Shown here: piece by piece, positions 47,809 through 57,665 of the stretch
Numbering within the stretch: the stretch's first letter is position 1
Layout of the letters: every line of letters begins with the position of its first letter
Assembly (NCBI RefSeq): GCF_006442975.2
Contig: NZ_CP083954.1
Coordinates: 992,001 to 1,056,000 of the forward strand
Source: Mesorhizobium sp. B2-1-1
Lineage (GTDB): Bacteria > Pseudomonadota > Alphaproteobacteria > Rhizobiales > Rhizobiaceae
Length of the DNA: 64,000 nucleotides
Reading direction: 5' to 3'
Made by a program: the position numbers and the translations under genes
The notes under the pieces: generated by a model
What the model saw: the letters and a program-made list of their open reading frames with translations, nothing else
Told to the model about the DNA's origin: nothing
Databases searched by the model: none

Positions 47809-48306
47809 TCAGCCATCCCCCAAAACGGAAGGCGGGACGCGCCGGTAAAGGCCGCTCATCATGTCTTGCCAGCCGTCGCTGCCGACGGGCTGGAATTGCA
47901 GTCGCATGCGATAGCTGTCGCTGCCGTCGAAAGCGTAGGTCACGCGTGCGGCCCCGCGCGGCGACGAGCGCAACAGCGTCAGTGTGTTGCCCTCCCACGT
48001 GCCGGAGGCCGGCGAGGCCGGCACAAAGCCCATCGAATCGAACTGATGCATGGTGACAAGGCTGTTTTGCCGGTCGAAGCCGAACACGCTGTGCGCGCCG
48101 AACGAAATCGTCCCGTCGCGGCGCTGGCGATAGCGTTGCACTACGAACAGGCCGCCGAACTGTGCCTCTGCCAGTACTTCCGAAGTCGCTGAGCCGCCAT
48201 CGGCCCATTGTGTGTCCGCGACCTCTTCCTCGCCACGCCACGCGCCGACCAGCGCCTGCAGGCGCTGGTGATCAGGCGAGAGCGAGGAGAAGGAGGCCGC
48301 GTTCAT
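47809..48306 (-). CDS. DUF1579-type conserved protein
   Basis: 165 aa. HQRLQALVGAWRGEEEVADT and later GFDRQNSLVTMHQFDSMGFV resemble the DUF1579/THAP4-type beta-barrel family; the reading is moderate in confidence. No catalytic residue is known. It is 3 bases after the cupin gene on the same strand and was probably part of the ancestral sucC transcript. Confidence 0.7.
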   Translation of the reverse strand: MNAASFSSLSPDHQRLQALVGAWRGEEEVADTQWADGGSATSEVLAEAQFGGLFVVQRYRQRRDGTISFGAHSVFGFDRQNSLVTMHQFDSMGFVPASPASGTWEGNTLTLLRSSPRGAARVTYAFDGSDSYRMRLQFQPVGSDGWQDMMSGLYRRVPPSVLGDG

Positions 48307-48309
48307 GGC

Positions 48310-48681
48310 TCAGAGCCGCTTCAGGTCGGTGACGGTGAGAGCGCTCTTGGCGTTGCCGGTGTTGAGCGTCGTCGCCGGCTCGAACATCAGCACCACCGGT
48401 TCCGGTGTCAGCGAACGCGGCCGGTGCTCGACGCCGCGCGGCACGACGATGAAATCGCCTTCGCCGAGCTCGACCGGACCGTCGCGGAAATCGATGGCGA
48501 TGCGGCCGCGCAGCACGAGGAAGGCTTCGTCTTCGTTGTCATGGGCGTGCCAGTCGAAAACCGCGCCGAACTTGGCGACCTTCGCCTGGCTGTCATTGAC
48601 GTCGCCGGCGATATGCGGATCGAAGACATCCGCGATCTTCGCATCCGCAGCCTCGACGAGGTTTATCTTGCGTGGAGGCAC
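48310..48681 (-). CDS. Cupin-domain protein
   Basis: 123 aa. The cupin metal site is present: [19 protein letters not shown] gives the His-x-His and Glu, and the second motif [16 protein letters not shown] gives a His. A small stand-alone cupin may be an isomerase, a dioxygenase or a binding protein; it is unassigned. It lies 4 bases after sucC and 3 before the DUF1579 gene. Confidence 0.85.
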   Translation of the reverse strand: MPPRKINLVEAADAKIADVFDPHIAGDVNDSQAKVAKFGAVFDWHAHDNEDEAFLVLRGRIAIDFRDGPVELGEGDFIVVPRGVEHRPRSLTPEPVVLMFEPATTLNTGNAKSALTVTDLKRL

Positions 48682-48685
48682 TTGA

Positions 48686-49879
48686 TCAGCCCTTCACCGC
48701 CGCCACGATTTTCTTGGCCGCGTCGTCAAGATCGTCGGCTGACACGACGTTGAGGCCGCTGTCGTTGATGATCTTCTTGCCGAGTTCGGCATTGGTGCCT
48801 TCCAGGCGCACGACCAGCGGCACTTTCAGGCCGACTTCCTTGACCGCGGCGATGACGCCCTCGGCGATGATGTCGCATTTCATGATGCCGCCGAAGATGT
48901 TGATCAGGATGCCCTTGACCGCCGGATCCCTGGTGATGATCTTGAAGGCCGCCGTCACCTTTTCCTTCGACGCGCCGCCGCCGACATCGAGAAAGTTGGC
49001 CGGCTCGGCGCCGTAGAGCTTGATGATGTCCATCGTCGCCATGGCGAGGCCGGCGCCATTGACCATGCAGCCGATATTGCCGTCGAGCGCGACATAAGCG
49101 AGGTCGTATTTCGACGCCTCGATCTCCTTCTCGTCCTCTTCGGTGGTGTCGCGCAGCTCGAGCACATCCGGATGGCGAAACAGCGCGTTGTTGTCGAACG
49201 ACACCTTGGCGTCGAGGACGCGCAGCCGGCCGTTTTTCATGACGATCAGGGGATTGACCTCGAGCAGGCTCATGTCCTTCTCGACGAAGGCCTTGTAGAG
49301 GATCGGGAACAGCGTGCCGCCGTCCCTGGCAGCATCGCCGTCGAGCTTCAGCGCGCCATTGAGTTTCTTCACGTCATCCGCGGTAACGCCCTTTTCCGGA
49401 TCGATGGCGACGGTGATAATCTTTTCCGGCGTGTCGTGGGCGACCGCCTCGATGTCCATGCCGCCTTCGGTCGAGACGACGAAGGCGATGCGGCCGACCG
49501 AACGGTCGACCAGAACAGACAGATAGAGCTCGCGCTCGATATCGGCGCCATCCTCGATATAGAGCCGGTTGACCTGCTTGCCGGCCGGGCCGGTCTGCTT
49601 GGTCACCAGCGTGTGGCCGAGCATCTCGTTGGCGTTGGCGACGACGTCGGCGACCGACTTGGCCAGCCGCACGCCGCCCTTGGCGTCAGGCCCGAGCTCC
49701 TTGAACTTGCCCTTGCCGCGGCCGCCGGCATGGATCTGGCTCTTCACCACATAGAGCGGGCCGGGCAGCGCCTTGGCGGCGGCTTCCGCCTCATCCGCCT
49801 TGAACACCGGCACGCCTTGGGCCACCGGCGCGCCAAAGCCCTTCAGCAGCGCCTTGCCCTGATATTCATGGATGTTCAT
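48686..49879 (-). CDS. sucC: Succinyl-CoA synthetase beta subunit (ADP-forming type)
   Basis: 397 aa. The ATP-grasp N-terminus is [20 protein letters not shown], with [17 protein letters not shown], and the C-terminal domain has [19 protein letters not shown]. It binds the nucleotide. It follows mdh by 30 bases; the other genes of the operon follow downstream. Confidence 0.97.
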   Translation of the reverse strand: MNIHEYQGKALLKGFGAPVAQGVPVFKADEAEAAAKALPGPLYVVKSQIHAGGRGKGKFKELGPDAKGGVRLAKSVADVVANANEMLGHTLVTKQTGPAGKQVNRLYIEDGADIERELYLSVLVDRSVGRIAFVVSTEGGMDIEAVAHDTPEKIITVAIDPEKGVTADDVKKLNGALKLDGDAARDGGTLFPILYKAFVEKDMSLLEVNPLIVMKNGRLRVLDAKVSFDNNALFRHPDVLELRDTTEEDEKEIEASKYDLAYVALDGNIGCMVNGAGLAMATMDIIKLYGAEPANFLDVGGGASKEKVTAAFKIITRDPAVKGILINIFGGIMKCDIIAEGVIAAVKEVGLKVPLVVRLEGTNAELGKKIINDSGLNVVSADDLDDAAKKIVAAVKG

Positions 49880-49909
49880 CTGGATCGTCTCCGGATCAGC
49901 TACTGGGGT

Positions 49910-50911
<1,002 letters not shown>

Positions 50912-50989
50912 TCAAATCGCTGACGATCTGATGACGGCGTCGAGGAAGAGACCGGAATGCTGCGGGGATCCCGCGAGATTTCGCCGCAC

Positions 50990-51018
50990 CCAATAGCCCC
51001 GGCGCCGCGTAAATTCAA
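50990..51018 (-). promoter_or_regulatory. Candidate promoter of the mdh-suc operon
   Basis: Minus-strand TTGAAT and TATTGG are 17 bases apart, ending 112 bases before the mdh ATG. The match to sigma-70 is moderate, and no activator site is seen. Confidence 0.35.
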
Positions 51019-51114
51019 ACGATTATTTTGGAGCGAGCGTTTTCAATCGGTTAGAGTGACCGGGAATTACGTAAACGTAAAAGTTTGAAAACTCGACTGG
51101 GGAAAATCTACACG

Positions 51115-51543
51115 ATGAAGATGGAGATCGTAAGACTTGATGCCGGCAATGACGCCCTTGTGATGCGGGTCGCCGAGGATGTGTTCGACGAACCGGTCAG
51201 GCCAGATCGATTGGCAGTCTATCTCAGGGAACCCGGCCACTTCATGGTCGTGGCGCTCGCCGACGGCGTGACCGTCGGTCAATGCGCCGCCATCATTCAC
51301 CGTCATCCCGACAAGGCGACGGAGCTCTACATCGACGAGGTCGGCGTATCGCCGGCCTTCCAGCGCCAGGGCATCGCGCGAAAGATGCTCGACGCGATGT
51401 TTGCGATCGGCAGGGAGAATGGCTGCGAAGAAGCCTGGGTCGGCACCGAGCCGGACAACCGTGCCGCCCGCGCGCTTTACGAGTCGCGCGAGGAGACGCA
51501 CGAGTCAGCAGAGAGCTTCCTCATGTATGTTTATCAACTGTAG
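51115..51543 (+). CDS. GNAT family N-acetyltransferase
   Basis: 142 aa. The acetyl-CoA binding motif A is in YIDEVGVSPAFQRQGIARKM (Q/RxxGxG/A type), preceded by the strand LADGVTVGQCAAIIHRHPDK. The later NRAARALYESREET is motif B. It resembles the aminoglycoside 3-N-acetyltransferase-like GNATs, but substrate is not known. It ends convergent with zapE across a perfect inverted repeat. Confidence 0.88.
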   Translation: MKMEIVRLDAGNDALVMRVAEDVFDEPVRPDRLAVYLREPGHFMVVALADGVTVGQCAAIIHRHPDKATELYIDEVGVSPAFQRQGIARKMLDAMFAIGRENGCEEAWVGTEPDNRAARALYESREETHESAESFLMYVYQL

Positions 51544-51568
51544 CGAGGCTGACAGGAGTTCGGCCTAT

Positions 51569-51620
51569 CTTCGTCCTAGGGTGCGCGCTTCGCTTTGCGT
51601 CGCTCCGCCCTAGGACGAAG
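51569..51620. repeat. Perfect 13-bp inverted repeat at the zapE 3' end
   Basis: CTTCGTCCTAGGG (51569-51581) and CCCTAGGACGAAG (51608-51620) surround a GC-rich loop of TGCGCGCTTCGCTTTGCGTC type. It provides the TAG stop codon of zapE (51610) and lies between convergent genes, so it may end both transcripts. A related, degenerate copy lies at 35944-35995. Confidence 0.8.
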
Positions 51621-52824
51621 GCGGCGTAGCCGGCGCCTGCCGCGCCTCCGGCGTCGTCTTCGCCTTCCGCCGCTCCGCCCAATCCTCCAGCCAGTCGCGG
51701 CTCTGCATCTCGATCAGCCGCGAAGCCGTGCGTTCGAACTCGAACACCTCGACGCCGCGCTTGGCCACATAGAGTTGCTGCGGCGGCGCTTCCGCGCTTA
51801 CCACCAGCCTGATGTGATGGTCGTAGAGCGTGTCGACCAGCAGGATGAAGCGCTTGGCCTCGTTGCGCCGGCCTTCACCCAGCACCGGAATGTGGTCGAT
51901 AAAGATGGTCGAGAAGCGGTCGGCAAGGGCCAGATAGTCGCGCGCGCCGAGTGGCTTCTCGCACAGATCGGCGAAGGAAAAACGCGCCGCGTCGCCGGCG
52001 GCGCGCGGAACGGCCAGCTGCCGGCCCTTGACGGCAAGCAACGTCTCGGCCGTCGGCGCGCCGCGCGTCATCGTTTGCCAAGCCGCGTCCATCGCCTCAT
52101 CGGCCGCCGCATCGGTGGGCGTGACATAGACCGGCGTACGGGCAAGCTTTTCCAGCCGATAGTCCTTGTCGGCATCGAGCGAGAGCACCTGCGCGTGCCG
52201 TTCCAATATGCCGATGAAGGGCAGGAAAAGCTGACGGTTCAGCCCGTCGCGATAGAGATTTTCCGGTGCCACGTTCGACGTCGCCACCAGCACCACGCCG
52301 CTGGCGAACAGCGCCGAAAACAGCCGGGACAGGATCATCGCATCGGCGATGTCGGTGACCGAGAACTCGTCGAAACACAGTACCCAGGCCTGTTCGGCAA
52401 GCGCCCGCGCCACCGGCGGAATCGGATCGTCTTCCCTCACCGTGCCGTCCTTGCGCTCCTGCCGGTGCTTCTGGATGCGGTCCTGCACCTCGGCCATGAA
52501 GTCGTTGAAATGCACGCGGCGCTTGCGCCGCACCGGCAGCAGCTCGAAGAACAAGTCCATCAACATGGTCTTGCCGCGGCCGACGCCGCCGTGGATGTAG
52601 AGGCCCTTGACCGCCTCGTGCGTCTCGCGCCTTCGGGCGAAGAGCCAGCCAAGCGCGCTCGATTTGTGCGCCAGCCGCTTCACCGAAATCTCTGATATCA
52701 GCCGGTCGAGAGCGGTGACGATCCGCTCCTGCGCCGGATCGCGCTCGATGGCACCGGTGTCGACCAGATGGTCGTAACGCTGCCTGACGGTCACATGGGT
52801 CTGGAGGCCGTCACGCAGATGCAT
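51610..52824 (-). CDS. zapE: Cell division ATPase ZapE (AFG1 family)
   Basis: 404 aa. Walker A is in LYIHGGVGRGKTMLMDLFFE, Walker B in WVLCFDEFSVTDIADAMILS, then sensor NVAPENLYRDGLNRQLFLPF. ZapE binds FtsZ and can destabilise the ring; related AFG1 proteins act with mitochondrial respiratory complexes. The stop is inside the palindromic repeat, so the last residues (APATPPSS) may be a repeat-derived tail. Confidence 0.93.
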   Translation of the reverse strand: MHLRDGLQTHVTVRQRYDHLVDTGAIERDPAQERIVTALDRLISEISVKRLAHKSSALGWLFARRRETHEAVKGLYIHGGVGRGKTMLMDLFFELLPVRRKRRVHFNDFMAEVQDRIQKHRQERKDGTVREDDPIPPVARALAEQAWVLCFDEFSVTDIADAMILSRLFSALFASGVVLVATSNVAPENLYRDGLNRQLFLPFIGILERHAQVLSLDADKDYRLEKLARTPVYVTPTDAAADEAMDAAWQTMTRGAPTAETLLAVKGRQLAVPRAAGDAARFSFADLCEKPLGARDYLALADRFSTIFIDHIPVLGEGRRNEAKRFILLVDTLYDHHIRLVVSAEAPPQQLYVAKRGVEVFEFERTASRLIEMQSRDWLEDWAERRKAKTTPEARQAPATPPSS

Positions 52825-52851
52825 AGGTCACGTCGTTGTCGAGGGATTGGC

Positions 52852-53391
52852 TTACCTTGTAAGCGAGATCGGCAGGCCATTGGAAGTCTGGCCGTCGAAT
52901 TTCGAGCCGCCCGAGGAATAGAGCCGTGCCAGCGTGCCGCCATTCTCATCGTAAAGCGTCAACTGCTTGCCGGCGACGTTCCATGACTTGATGCCGTCGA
53001 TCGGCGCCGGGCAATGCAGCGGTCCGGCGCGGAAACCGGCGCCGAATTTGGTCTGCGGCGTCGCCACCTTGCAGCTCTGGCCGGAAACGCTGGCGTTCCA
53101 TACGCCGGCGACACTGGCCGCGGTCAGGTCCGGCGCACCCGCCGGCGCCGAACCGTCCGGCGGCAAGGAGGCGACCTGGCTGTTCTGCGGGGCGGTCGGG
53201 AATTGCGAAGGATCCGTGGTGCCGGGGGAGGCCGGGGGCGGCAACTGGTTGGCCGTCACCTGACCGGACGGCGCCGGCTGCAGCGGCGCCGGCTGCTGGT
53301 CGTCCATCGAGGAAAACCGTGAGGTTGAGCAGCCGCTCGCAACGAGCGCCGCCAGCGATACGGCCACCAGGGCTGTTTTCGAAAAAGTCAT
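52852..53391 (-). CDS. omp19: Omp19-like outer-membrane lipoprotein (AprI/Inh domain)
   Basis: 179 aa. A lipobox (LVASGC, Cys21) marks a lipoprotein, followed by a Pro/Gln-rich spacer and the Inh beta-barrel: SVAGVWNASVSGQSCKVATP, KFGAGFRAGPLHCPAPIDG and KQLTLYDENGGTLARLYSSG. It matches Brucella Omp19, a protease inhibitor and virulence factor, nearly residue for residue over the C-terminal half. The disulfide cysteines are kept. Protease inhibition in this bacterium is inference. Confidence 0.9.
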   Translation of the reverse strand: MTFSKTALVAVSLAALVASGCSTSRFSSMDDQQPAPLQPAPSGQVTANQLPPPASPGTTDPSQFPTAPQNSQVASLPPDGSAPAGAPDLTAASVAGVWNASVSGQSCKVATPQTKFGAGFRAGPLHCPAPIDGIKSWNVAGKQLTLYDENGGTLARLYSSGGSKFDGQTSNGLPISLTR

Positions 53392-53527
53392 TTCAACCTC
53401 CGTCGGATCCGGCGGGGCTGCCGTCCGCACAATGTCGCCCTCCACCAAGATGGAGAAGGTGGCGAAATTTCAACCCGATATGGTTAAAATAGGGTTTGCG
53501 CCAAGAATTGTTGCAAATTTGTCGCTA

Positions 53528-53971
53528 TCATCCGGCCAGCGGAGCGCTTGGCACGAATATATAGCCGTCCGGTCCGACGACATAGCTCTCGCGCAGGCCG
53601 TGCGGCTTGTCGATCGCCCCGGCCAGCACGATGTGGCCGTGATCGCGCGCGGCGGCCTCGACCGCATCCGGGTTGGCGCCGTAAAGACGCAGCTCGACGC
53701 CGGCGCCGCGTGTCTCGGCGCCGGCGATCGTCCCTGTCATGGCATTGTCGAGATAGGAATGGTCGGCGTGCAGCATGAACACCGAGCCCAGCAGCTCGAT
53801 TGCCGCGAAATCCTCGTCGGCATAGATGATATCGGCGCCGAGCACGTCGCGGCAGAAGGCTTCCATGGCCGCCATGTCGCTCACCAGCAGGTTGACGCCG
53901 ATGCCGCGCGCCAGCGAGCGGCCGAAATCCCCGGCCTTCATCCATGGTGTCCTGGTCCGCTTCATCGCCAT
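53528..53971 (-). CDS. VOC/glyoxalase-fold protein
   Basis: 147 aa. IGVNLLVSDMAAMEAFCRDV and DEDFAAIELLGSVFMLHADH are the first vicinal-oxygen-chelate motif, and the second, ending in LRESYVVGPDGYIFVPSAP, closes the fold. The metal ligands are not both clear (His in LHADHS, Glu near LRES), so it may be a dioxygenase-like or resistance protein. Substrate unknown. Confidence 0.8.
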   Translation of the reverse strand: MAMKRTRTPWMKAGDFGRSLARGIGVNLLVSDMAAMEAFCRDVLGADIIYADEDFAAIELLGSVFMLHADHSYLDNAMTGTIAGAETRGAGVELRLYGANPDAVEAAARDHGHIVLAGAIDKPHGLRESYVVGPDGYIFVPSAPLAG

Positions 53972-54100
53972 GGCATCGTCCTCCCCAATCCGATCCTACT
54001 CAAGCCGGCCGCCCGGGCCGTTGGCATTCGGCCGGCAAACGCTTGCGCCAGCCGGCACAAGGGCTATGTCTATCAAGACGAAATTCGCTGGAGCCGCAAA

Positions 54101-55120
54101 TTGGCTGCGAGACCGAAAGCCGCCAATCGCTACTATAACGGCCCGCCCAGCGATCATTTCGACGGAATCTTGTTCTTCAATCCCGGCGGCCAGCCGCCGG
54201 CGCGTTTCGCCGATCTGCTGAAATGGCAGTTCAATGGCCAACGCTCGAAATGGCCGGCCACCAATCCGAGCCCCTTTCCGCAGGCAAAGCCGCCTGCACG
54301 TGTCGAGGGCGCCGGCCTGACCGTGACCATGGTCGGTCATTCCACGCTGCTGGTCCAGACCGCGGGCCTGAACATCCTCACCGATCCGGTATGGTCGCTG
54401 CGGGCCTCGCCGTTCTCCTTCGTCGGGCCGAAACGCGTCAACGCGCCGGGCATCGCCCTGGCCGACCTGCCGCCGATCGATCTCGTGCTGGTCAGCCACA
54501 ATCACTACGACCATCTCGACATTGCGACGCTGAAGCAGCTCAAGGCCAGGCACGACCCGCTGGTGGTGACCCCGTTCGGCAATGACGTCCTGATTGGCGG
54601 GGCGGTTCCCGGCATGCGGCTCTCGGCGCATGACTGGGGCGACAGGGTCGACATCGGCGATGGCGTGGCCGTCCATGTCGAGCCGGCGCATCACTGGTCG
54701 GCGCGCGGCACACGCGACCGGCGCATGGCGCTATGGGCCGGCTTCGTCATCGAGACGCCGGCCGGCCGGATCTATTTCGCGGGCGATACCGGCTTCCATG
54801 ACGGCATCAACTACCGGCTCATGGCTCACAAGCACGGCGGCTTCCGCTTCGCCATCCTGCCGATCGGCGCCTATGAGCCGCGCTGGTTCATGGCCTCGCA
54901 GCATCAAAACCCGGAGGAGGCGGTGCAAGGCATGACATTGTGCAACGCCGCCTATGCGGCCGGCTGCCATTGGGGCACGTTCCAGCTCACCGACGAACCG
55001 ATCGACGAGCCGGCACGCAAGCTCGACGAGGCGCTGGAGGCCGAGGGCCTGCCGCGCGAACGTTTTCGCGCCTTGCGGCCAGGTGAGGTCTGGGACGTGC
55101 CGCAGGAAGCGGCGCTTTGA
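54101..55120 (+). CDS. MBL-fold hydrolase (NAPE-PLD/UlaG-like)
   Basis: 339 aa from a TTG start at 54101; no in-frame ATG or GTG lies closer to the expected YYNGPPSDHFDG opening. The metal motif is VLVSHNHYDHLDIATLKQL (HxHxDH), with further ligands in EPAHHWSARG and YFAGDTGFHDG. It resembles the group with N-acylphosphatidylethanolamine phospholipase D and lactonases. The substrate is not known. Confidence 0.88.
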   Translation: MAARPKAANRYYNGPPSDHFDGILFFNPGGQPPARFADLLKWQFNGQRSKWPATNPSPFPQAKPPARVEGAGLTVTMVGHSTLLVQTAGLNILTDPVWSLRASPFSFVGPKRVNAPGIALADLPPIDLVLVSHNHYDHLDIATLKQLKARHDPLVVTPFGNDVLIGGAVPGMRLSAHDWGDRVDIGDGVAVHVEPAHHWSARGTRDRRMALWAGFVIETPAGRIYFAGDTGFHDGINYRLMAHKHGGFRFAILPIGAYEPRWFMASQHQNPEEAVQGMTLCNAAYAAGCHWGTFQLTDEPIDEPARKLDEALEAEGLPRERFRALRPGEVWDVPQEAAL

Positions 55121-55209
55121 CCGGGGCCGGCCGCGGCCGGCGGAACCCGAGCGCCACCGGCGCGTTTGTTGAAGGGGCTTCGATTTCTATCGCTTTGCGA
55201 GGCATTTCC

Positions 55210-55371
55210 ATGCTTAAATGGATCATCATTCTCCTGATTATCGCCGCCGCTGCGAGCCTGCTCGGCATGCCGGCATTAGCAGGTGCGGCCGCCACCGGCG
55301 CGCGCATCCTGATCGGTATCGTGCTGATCATATTCCTGCTGATCGTGCTCGGCGTCTTCGCCGTCACCTGA
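55210..55371 (+). CDS. DUF1328 (UPF0391) small membrane protein
   Basis: 53 aa with two hydrophobic helices (WIIILLIIAAAASLLG and GIVLIIFLLIVLGVFAV), the classic DUF1328 pattern. Function is unknown; these proteins are often seen in stress or biofilm contexts. The ATG at 55210 gives the family start MLKWIIILLII. Confidence 0.88.
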   Translation: MLKWIIILLIIAAAASLLGMPALAGAAATGARILIGIVLIIFLLIVLGVFAVT

Positions 55372-55443
55372 AGGCGCGATGCACTGGTAATTCCCGCCCT
55401 TTTCCGCCATATAGCGGCAAACAGTACGGAATGACCGGAAGAA

Positions 55444-56328
55444 ATGGCAGGCACCGCCCCTTTCGCCAAGATGAACGGCATCGGCAACGAGATCATCGTT
55501 GCCGACATGCGCGGCCGTGCCGACCGGGTGACGCCGACAGCTGCGATCGCGCTCAACGCCGATGCCTCGACGCGCTTCGACCAGATCATGGCGATCCATG
55601 AGGCGCGGACGCCGGGTACGGCCTATTTCATCGACATATTGAATTCGGACGGCTCGGGCGCGCAGGCCTGCGGCAACGGCATGCGCTGCGTCGTCCAGGC
55701 GCTGGCGGCCGAGACCGGACAAAAGACATTCACCTTCGAGACCGTCGCCGGAATCCTCAACGCGCAGGAACATGCCGACGGCTCGATCTCGGTCGACATG
55801 GGCACGCCGCGCTTCGGCTGGCGGGACATTCCGCTCGCTGAGGAGTTTCGCGATACCCGCATGATCGAATTGCAGGTCGGCCCGATCGACGCCCCGGTGC
55901 TGCATTCGCCCTCGGTCGTCTCCATGGGCAATCCGCATGCCATCTTCTGGGTCGACCGCGACGTCTGGTCCTACGAACTCGACCGCTTCGGACCGCTGCT
56001 CGAAAACCATCCGATCTTCCCCGAGCGCGCCAACATCACCATCGCGCAGGTGACCTCGCCCGACAGCATGATCATCCGCACCTGGGAACGCGGCGCCGGC
56101 CTGACCAAGGCTTGCGGCACGGCATCCTGCGCCGCCGTCGTGGCTGCGGCCCGCACCCGGCGCACCGGGCGCAGCGTCAATCTACTGACCCCCGGCGGCG
56201 GCTCGCTGCACGTCGAATGGCTTGAAAACGACCATGTCATCCTGACCGGTGCGGCCGAATGGGAGTTTTCCGGCAGCTTCGATCCCTCGAGCGGCGCCTG
56301 GGCGCGCGACACCGAAAGCGCGGCCTGA
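55444..56328 (+). CDS. dapF: Diaminopimelate epimerase
   Basis: 294 aa. It interconverts LL- and meso-diaminopimelate for lysine and peptidoglycan. The two catalytic cysteines are in [11 protein letters not shown] (Cys76) and [15 protein letters not shown] (near residue 222), each with the Gly-rich surroundings; [10 protein letters not shown] starts the fold. The last base overlaps the first of mtaB (TGATG). Confidence 0.97.
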   Translation: MAGTAPFAKMNGIGNEIIVADMRGRADRVTPTAAIALNADASTRFDQIMAIHEARTPGTAYFIDILNSDGSGAQACGNGMRCVVQALAAETGQKTFTFETVAGILNAQEHADGSISVDMGTPRFGWRDIPLAEEFRDTRMIELQVGPIDAPVLHSPSVVSMGNPHAIFWVDRDVWSYELDRFGPLLENHPIFPERANITIAQVTSPDSMIIRTWERGAGLTKACGTASCAAVVAAARTRRTGRSVNLLTPGGGSLHVEWLENDHVILTGAAEWEFSGSFDPSSGAWARDTESAA

Positions 56329-57653
56329 TGCCCGCTCCTTTCAAGGATGGCGATGTGGGGAAGGGCCCCAATCGCATCGAACTGGTGACCTTCGGCTGCC
56401 GGCTGAACACTTATGAATCCGAGGTGATGCGGCGCGAGGCCGAAACTGCGGGCCTCGGTGGGCTGGCTGGCGGCGCCGTCATCTTCAACACCTGCGCCGT
56501 CACCGGCGAAGCGGTCCGCCAGGCCAAACAGGCGATCCGCAAGGCGCGCCGCGACAACCCCGAAGCTCGCATCATCGTCACCGGCTGCGCGGCGCAGACC
56601 GAGCCGCAGAATTTCGCGGCCATGGACGAGGTCGATCTCGTCCTTGGCAATGAGGAGAAGCTGAAGGCCAATTCCTATCGCGCGCTGCCGGATTTCGGCG
56701 TCAACGACAGCGAGAAGGCGCGCGTCAACGACATCTTCTCCGTACGCGAGACCGCCGGCCATATGGTCGATGCCATCGAGGGCAGGGCACGCGCCTTCGT
56801 GCAGGTGCAGAATGGCTGCGACCACCGCTGCACCTTCTGCATCATCCCCTATGGCCGCGGCAATTCACGCTCGGTGCCGATGGGCGCCGTGGTCGAACAG
56901 GTCAAGCGGCTCACCGGCAACGGCTATGCCGAGATCGTGCTGACCGGCGTCGACATGACCAGTTTCGGCGCCGACCTGCCGGGTGCGCCGAAACTCGGCA
57001 GGCTGGTGAAGACGATCCTGCGCCAGGTGCCGGACGTGAAGCGCCTGCGCCTCTCCTCCATCGATTCCATCGAGGCCGACGACGATTTGCTCGACGCCAT
57101 CGCCACCGAGCCGCGGCTGATGCCGCATCTGCATCTGTCGCTGCAATCCGGCGATGACATGATTTTGAAGCGCATGAAGCGTCGGCATCTGCGCGATCAG
57201 TCGATCCGCTTCTGCGAAGACGTGCGCAAGCTGCGCCCTGACGTCGTCTTCGGCGCCGACATCATCGCCGGCTTCCCGACCGAGACGGAGGCGATGTTCG
57301 AAAATTCGGCAAAGATCGTCGAGGAATGCGGGCTGACCCACCTGCACGTCTTTCCGTTTTCGCCGCGCGAAGGCACGCCCGCCGCGCGCATGCCGCAGGT
57401 CCGCCGCGAAGTGATCAAGCAGAGGGCAGCCCGCCTGCGCGCCGCCGGCGAGACGGCATATCGCCGCCATCTGTCGTCGCTCTCCGGAACGCGCCAGTCG
57501 ATCCTGATCGAGCGCGACGGGCTCGGCCGCACCGAAGGGTTTACGCTCGCCGCGCTCGCCACCGGCGCGCCGGGCGAGATCGTCGAAGCAACAGTCACCG
57601 GTCATGACGGCGCCCGGCTGATCGCGGCTCCGCTTGCCGCCCGTGCCGCCTGA
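56328..57653 (+). CDS. mtaB: tRNA t6A37 methylthiotransferase MtaB
   Basis: 441 aa. The N-terminal cluster cysteines are in LVTFGCRLNTYESE, NTCAVTGEAVR and TGCAAQTEPQ; the radical-SAM cluster is NGCDHRCTFCIIPYGRG. A TRAM-like C-terminus is short. MtaB converts t6A37 to ms2t6A37, using t6A made by TsaD (present in this window). It starts inside the dapF stop. Confidence 0.95.
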   Translation: MPAPFKDGDVGKGPNRIELVTFGCRLNTYESEVMRREAETAGLGGLAGGAVIFNTCAVTGEAVRQAKQAIRKARRDNPEARIIVTGCAAQTEPQNFAAMDEVDLVLGNEEKLKANSYRALPDFGVNDSEKARVNDIFSVRETAGHMVDAIEGRARAFVQVQNGCDHRCTFCIIPYGRGNSRSVPMGAVVEQVKRLTGNGYAEIVLTGVDMTSFGADLPGAPKLGRLVKTILRQVPDVKRLRLSSIDSIEADDDLLDAIATEPRLMPHLHLSLQSGDDMILKRMKRRHLRDQSIRFCEDVRKLRPDVVFGADIIAGFPTETEAMFENSAKIVEECGLTHLHVFPFSPREGTPAARMPQVRREVIKQRAARLRAAGETAYRRHLSSLSGTRQSILIERDGLGRTEGFTLAALATGAPGEIVEATVTGHDGARLIAAPLAARAA

Positions 57654-57665
57654 GAAACGCAAGAG

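Noticed and set aside
54067..54221. ATG-started frame opening MSIKTKFAGAANW as the MBL hydrolase start
   Set aside because: It is in the wrong frame relative to the HxHxDH domain and ends quickly.
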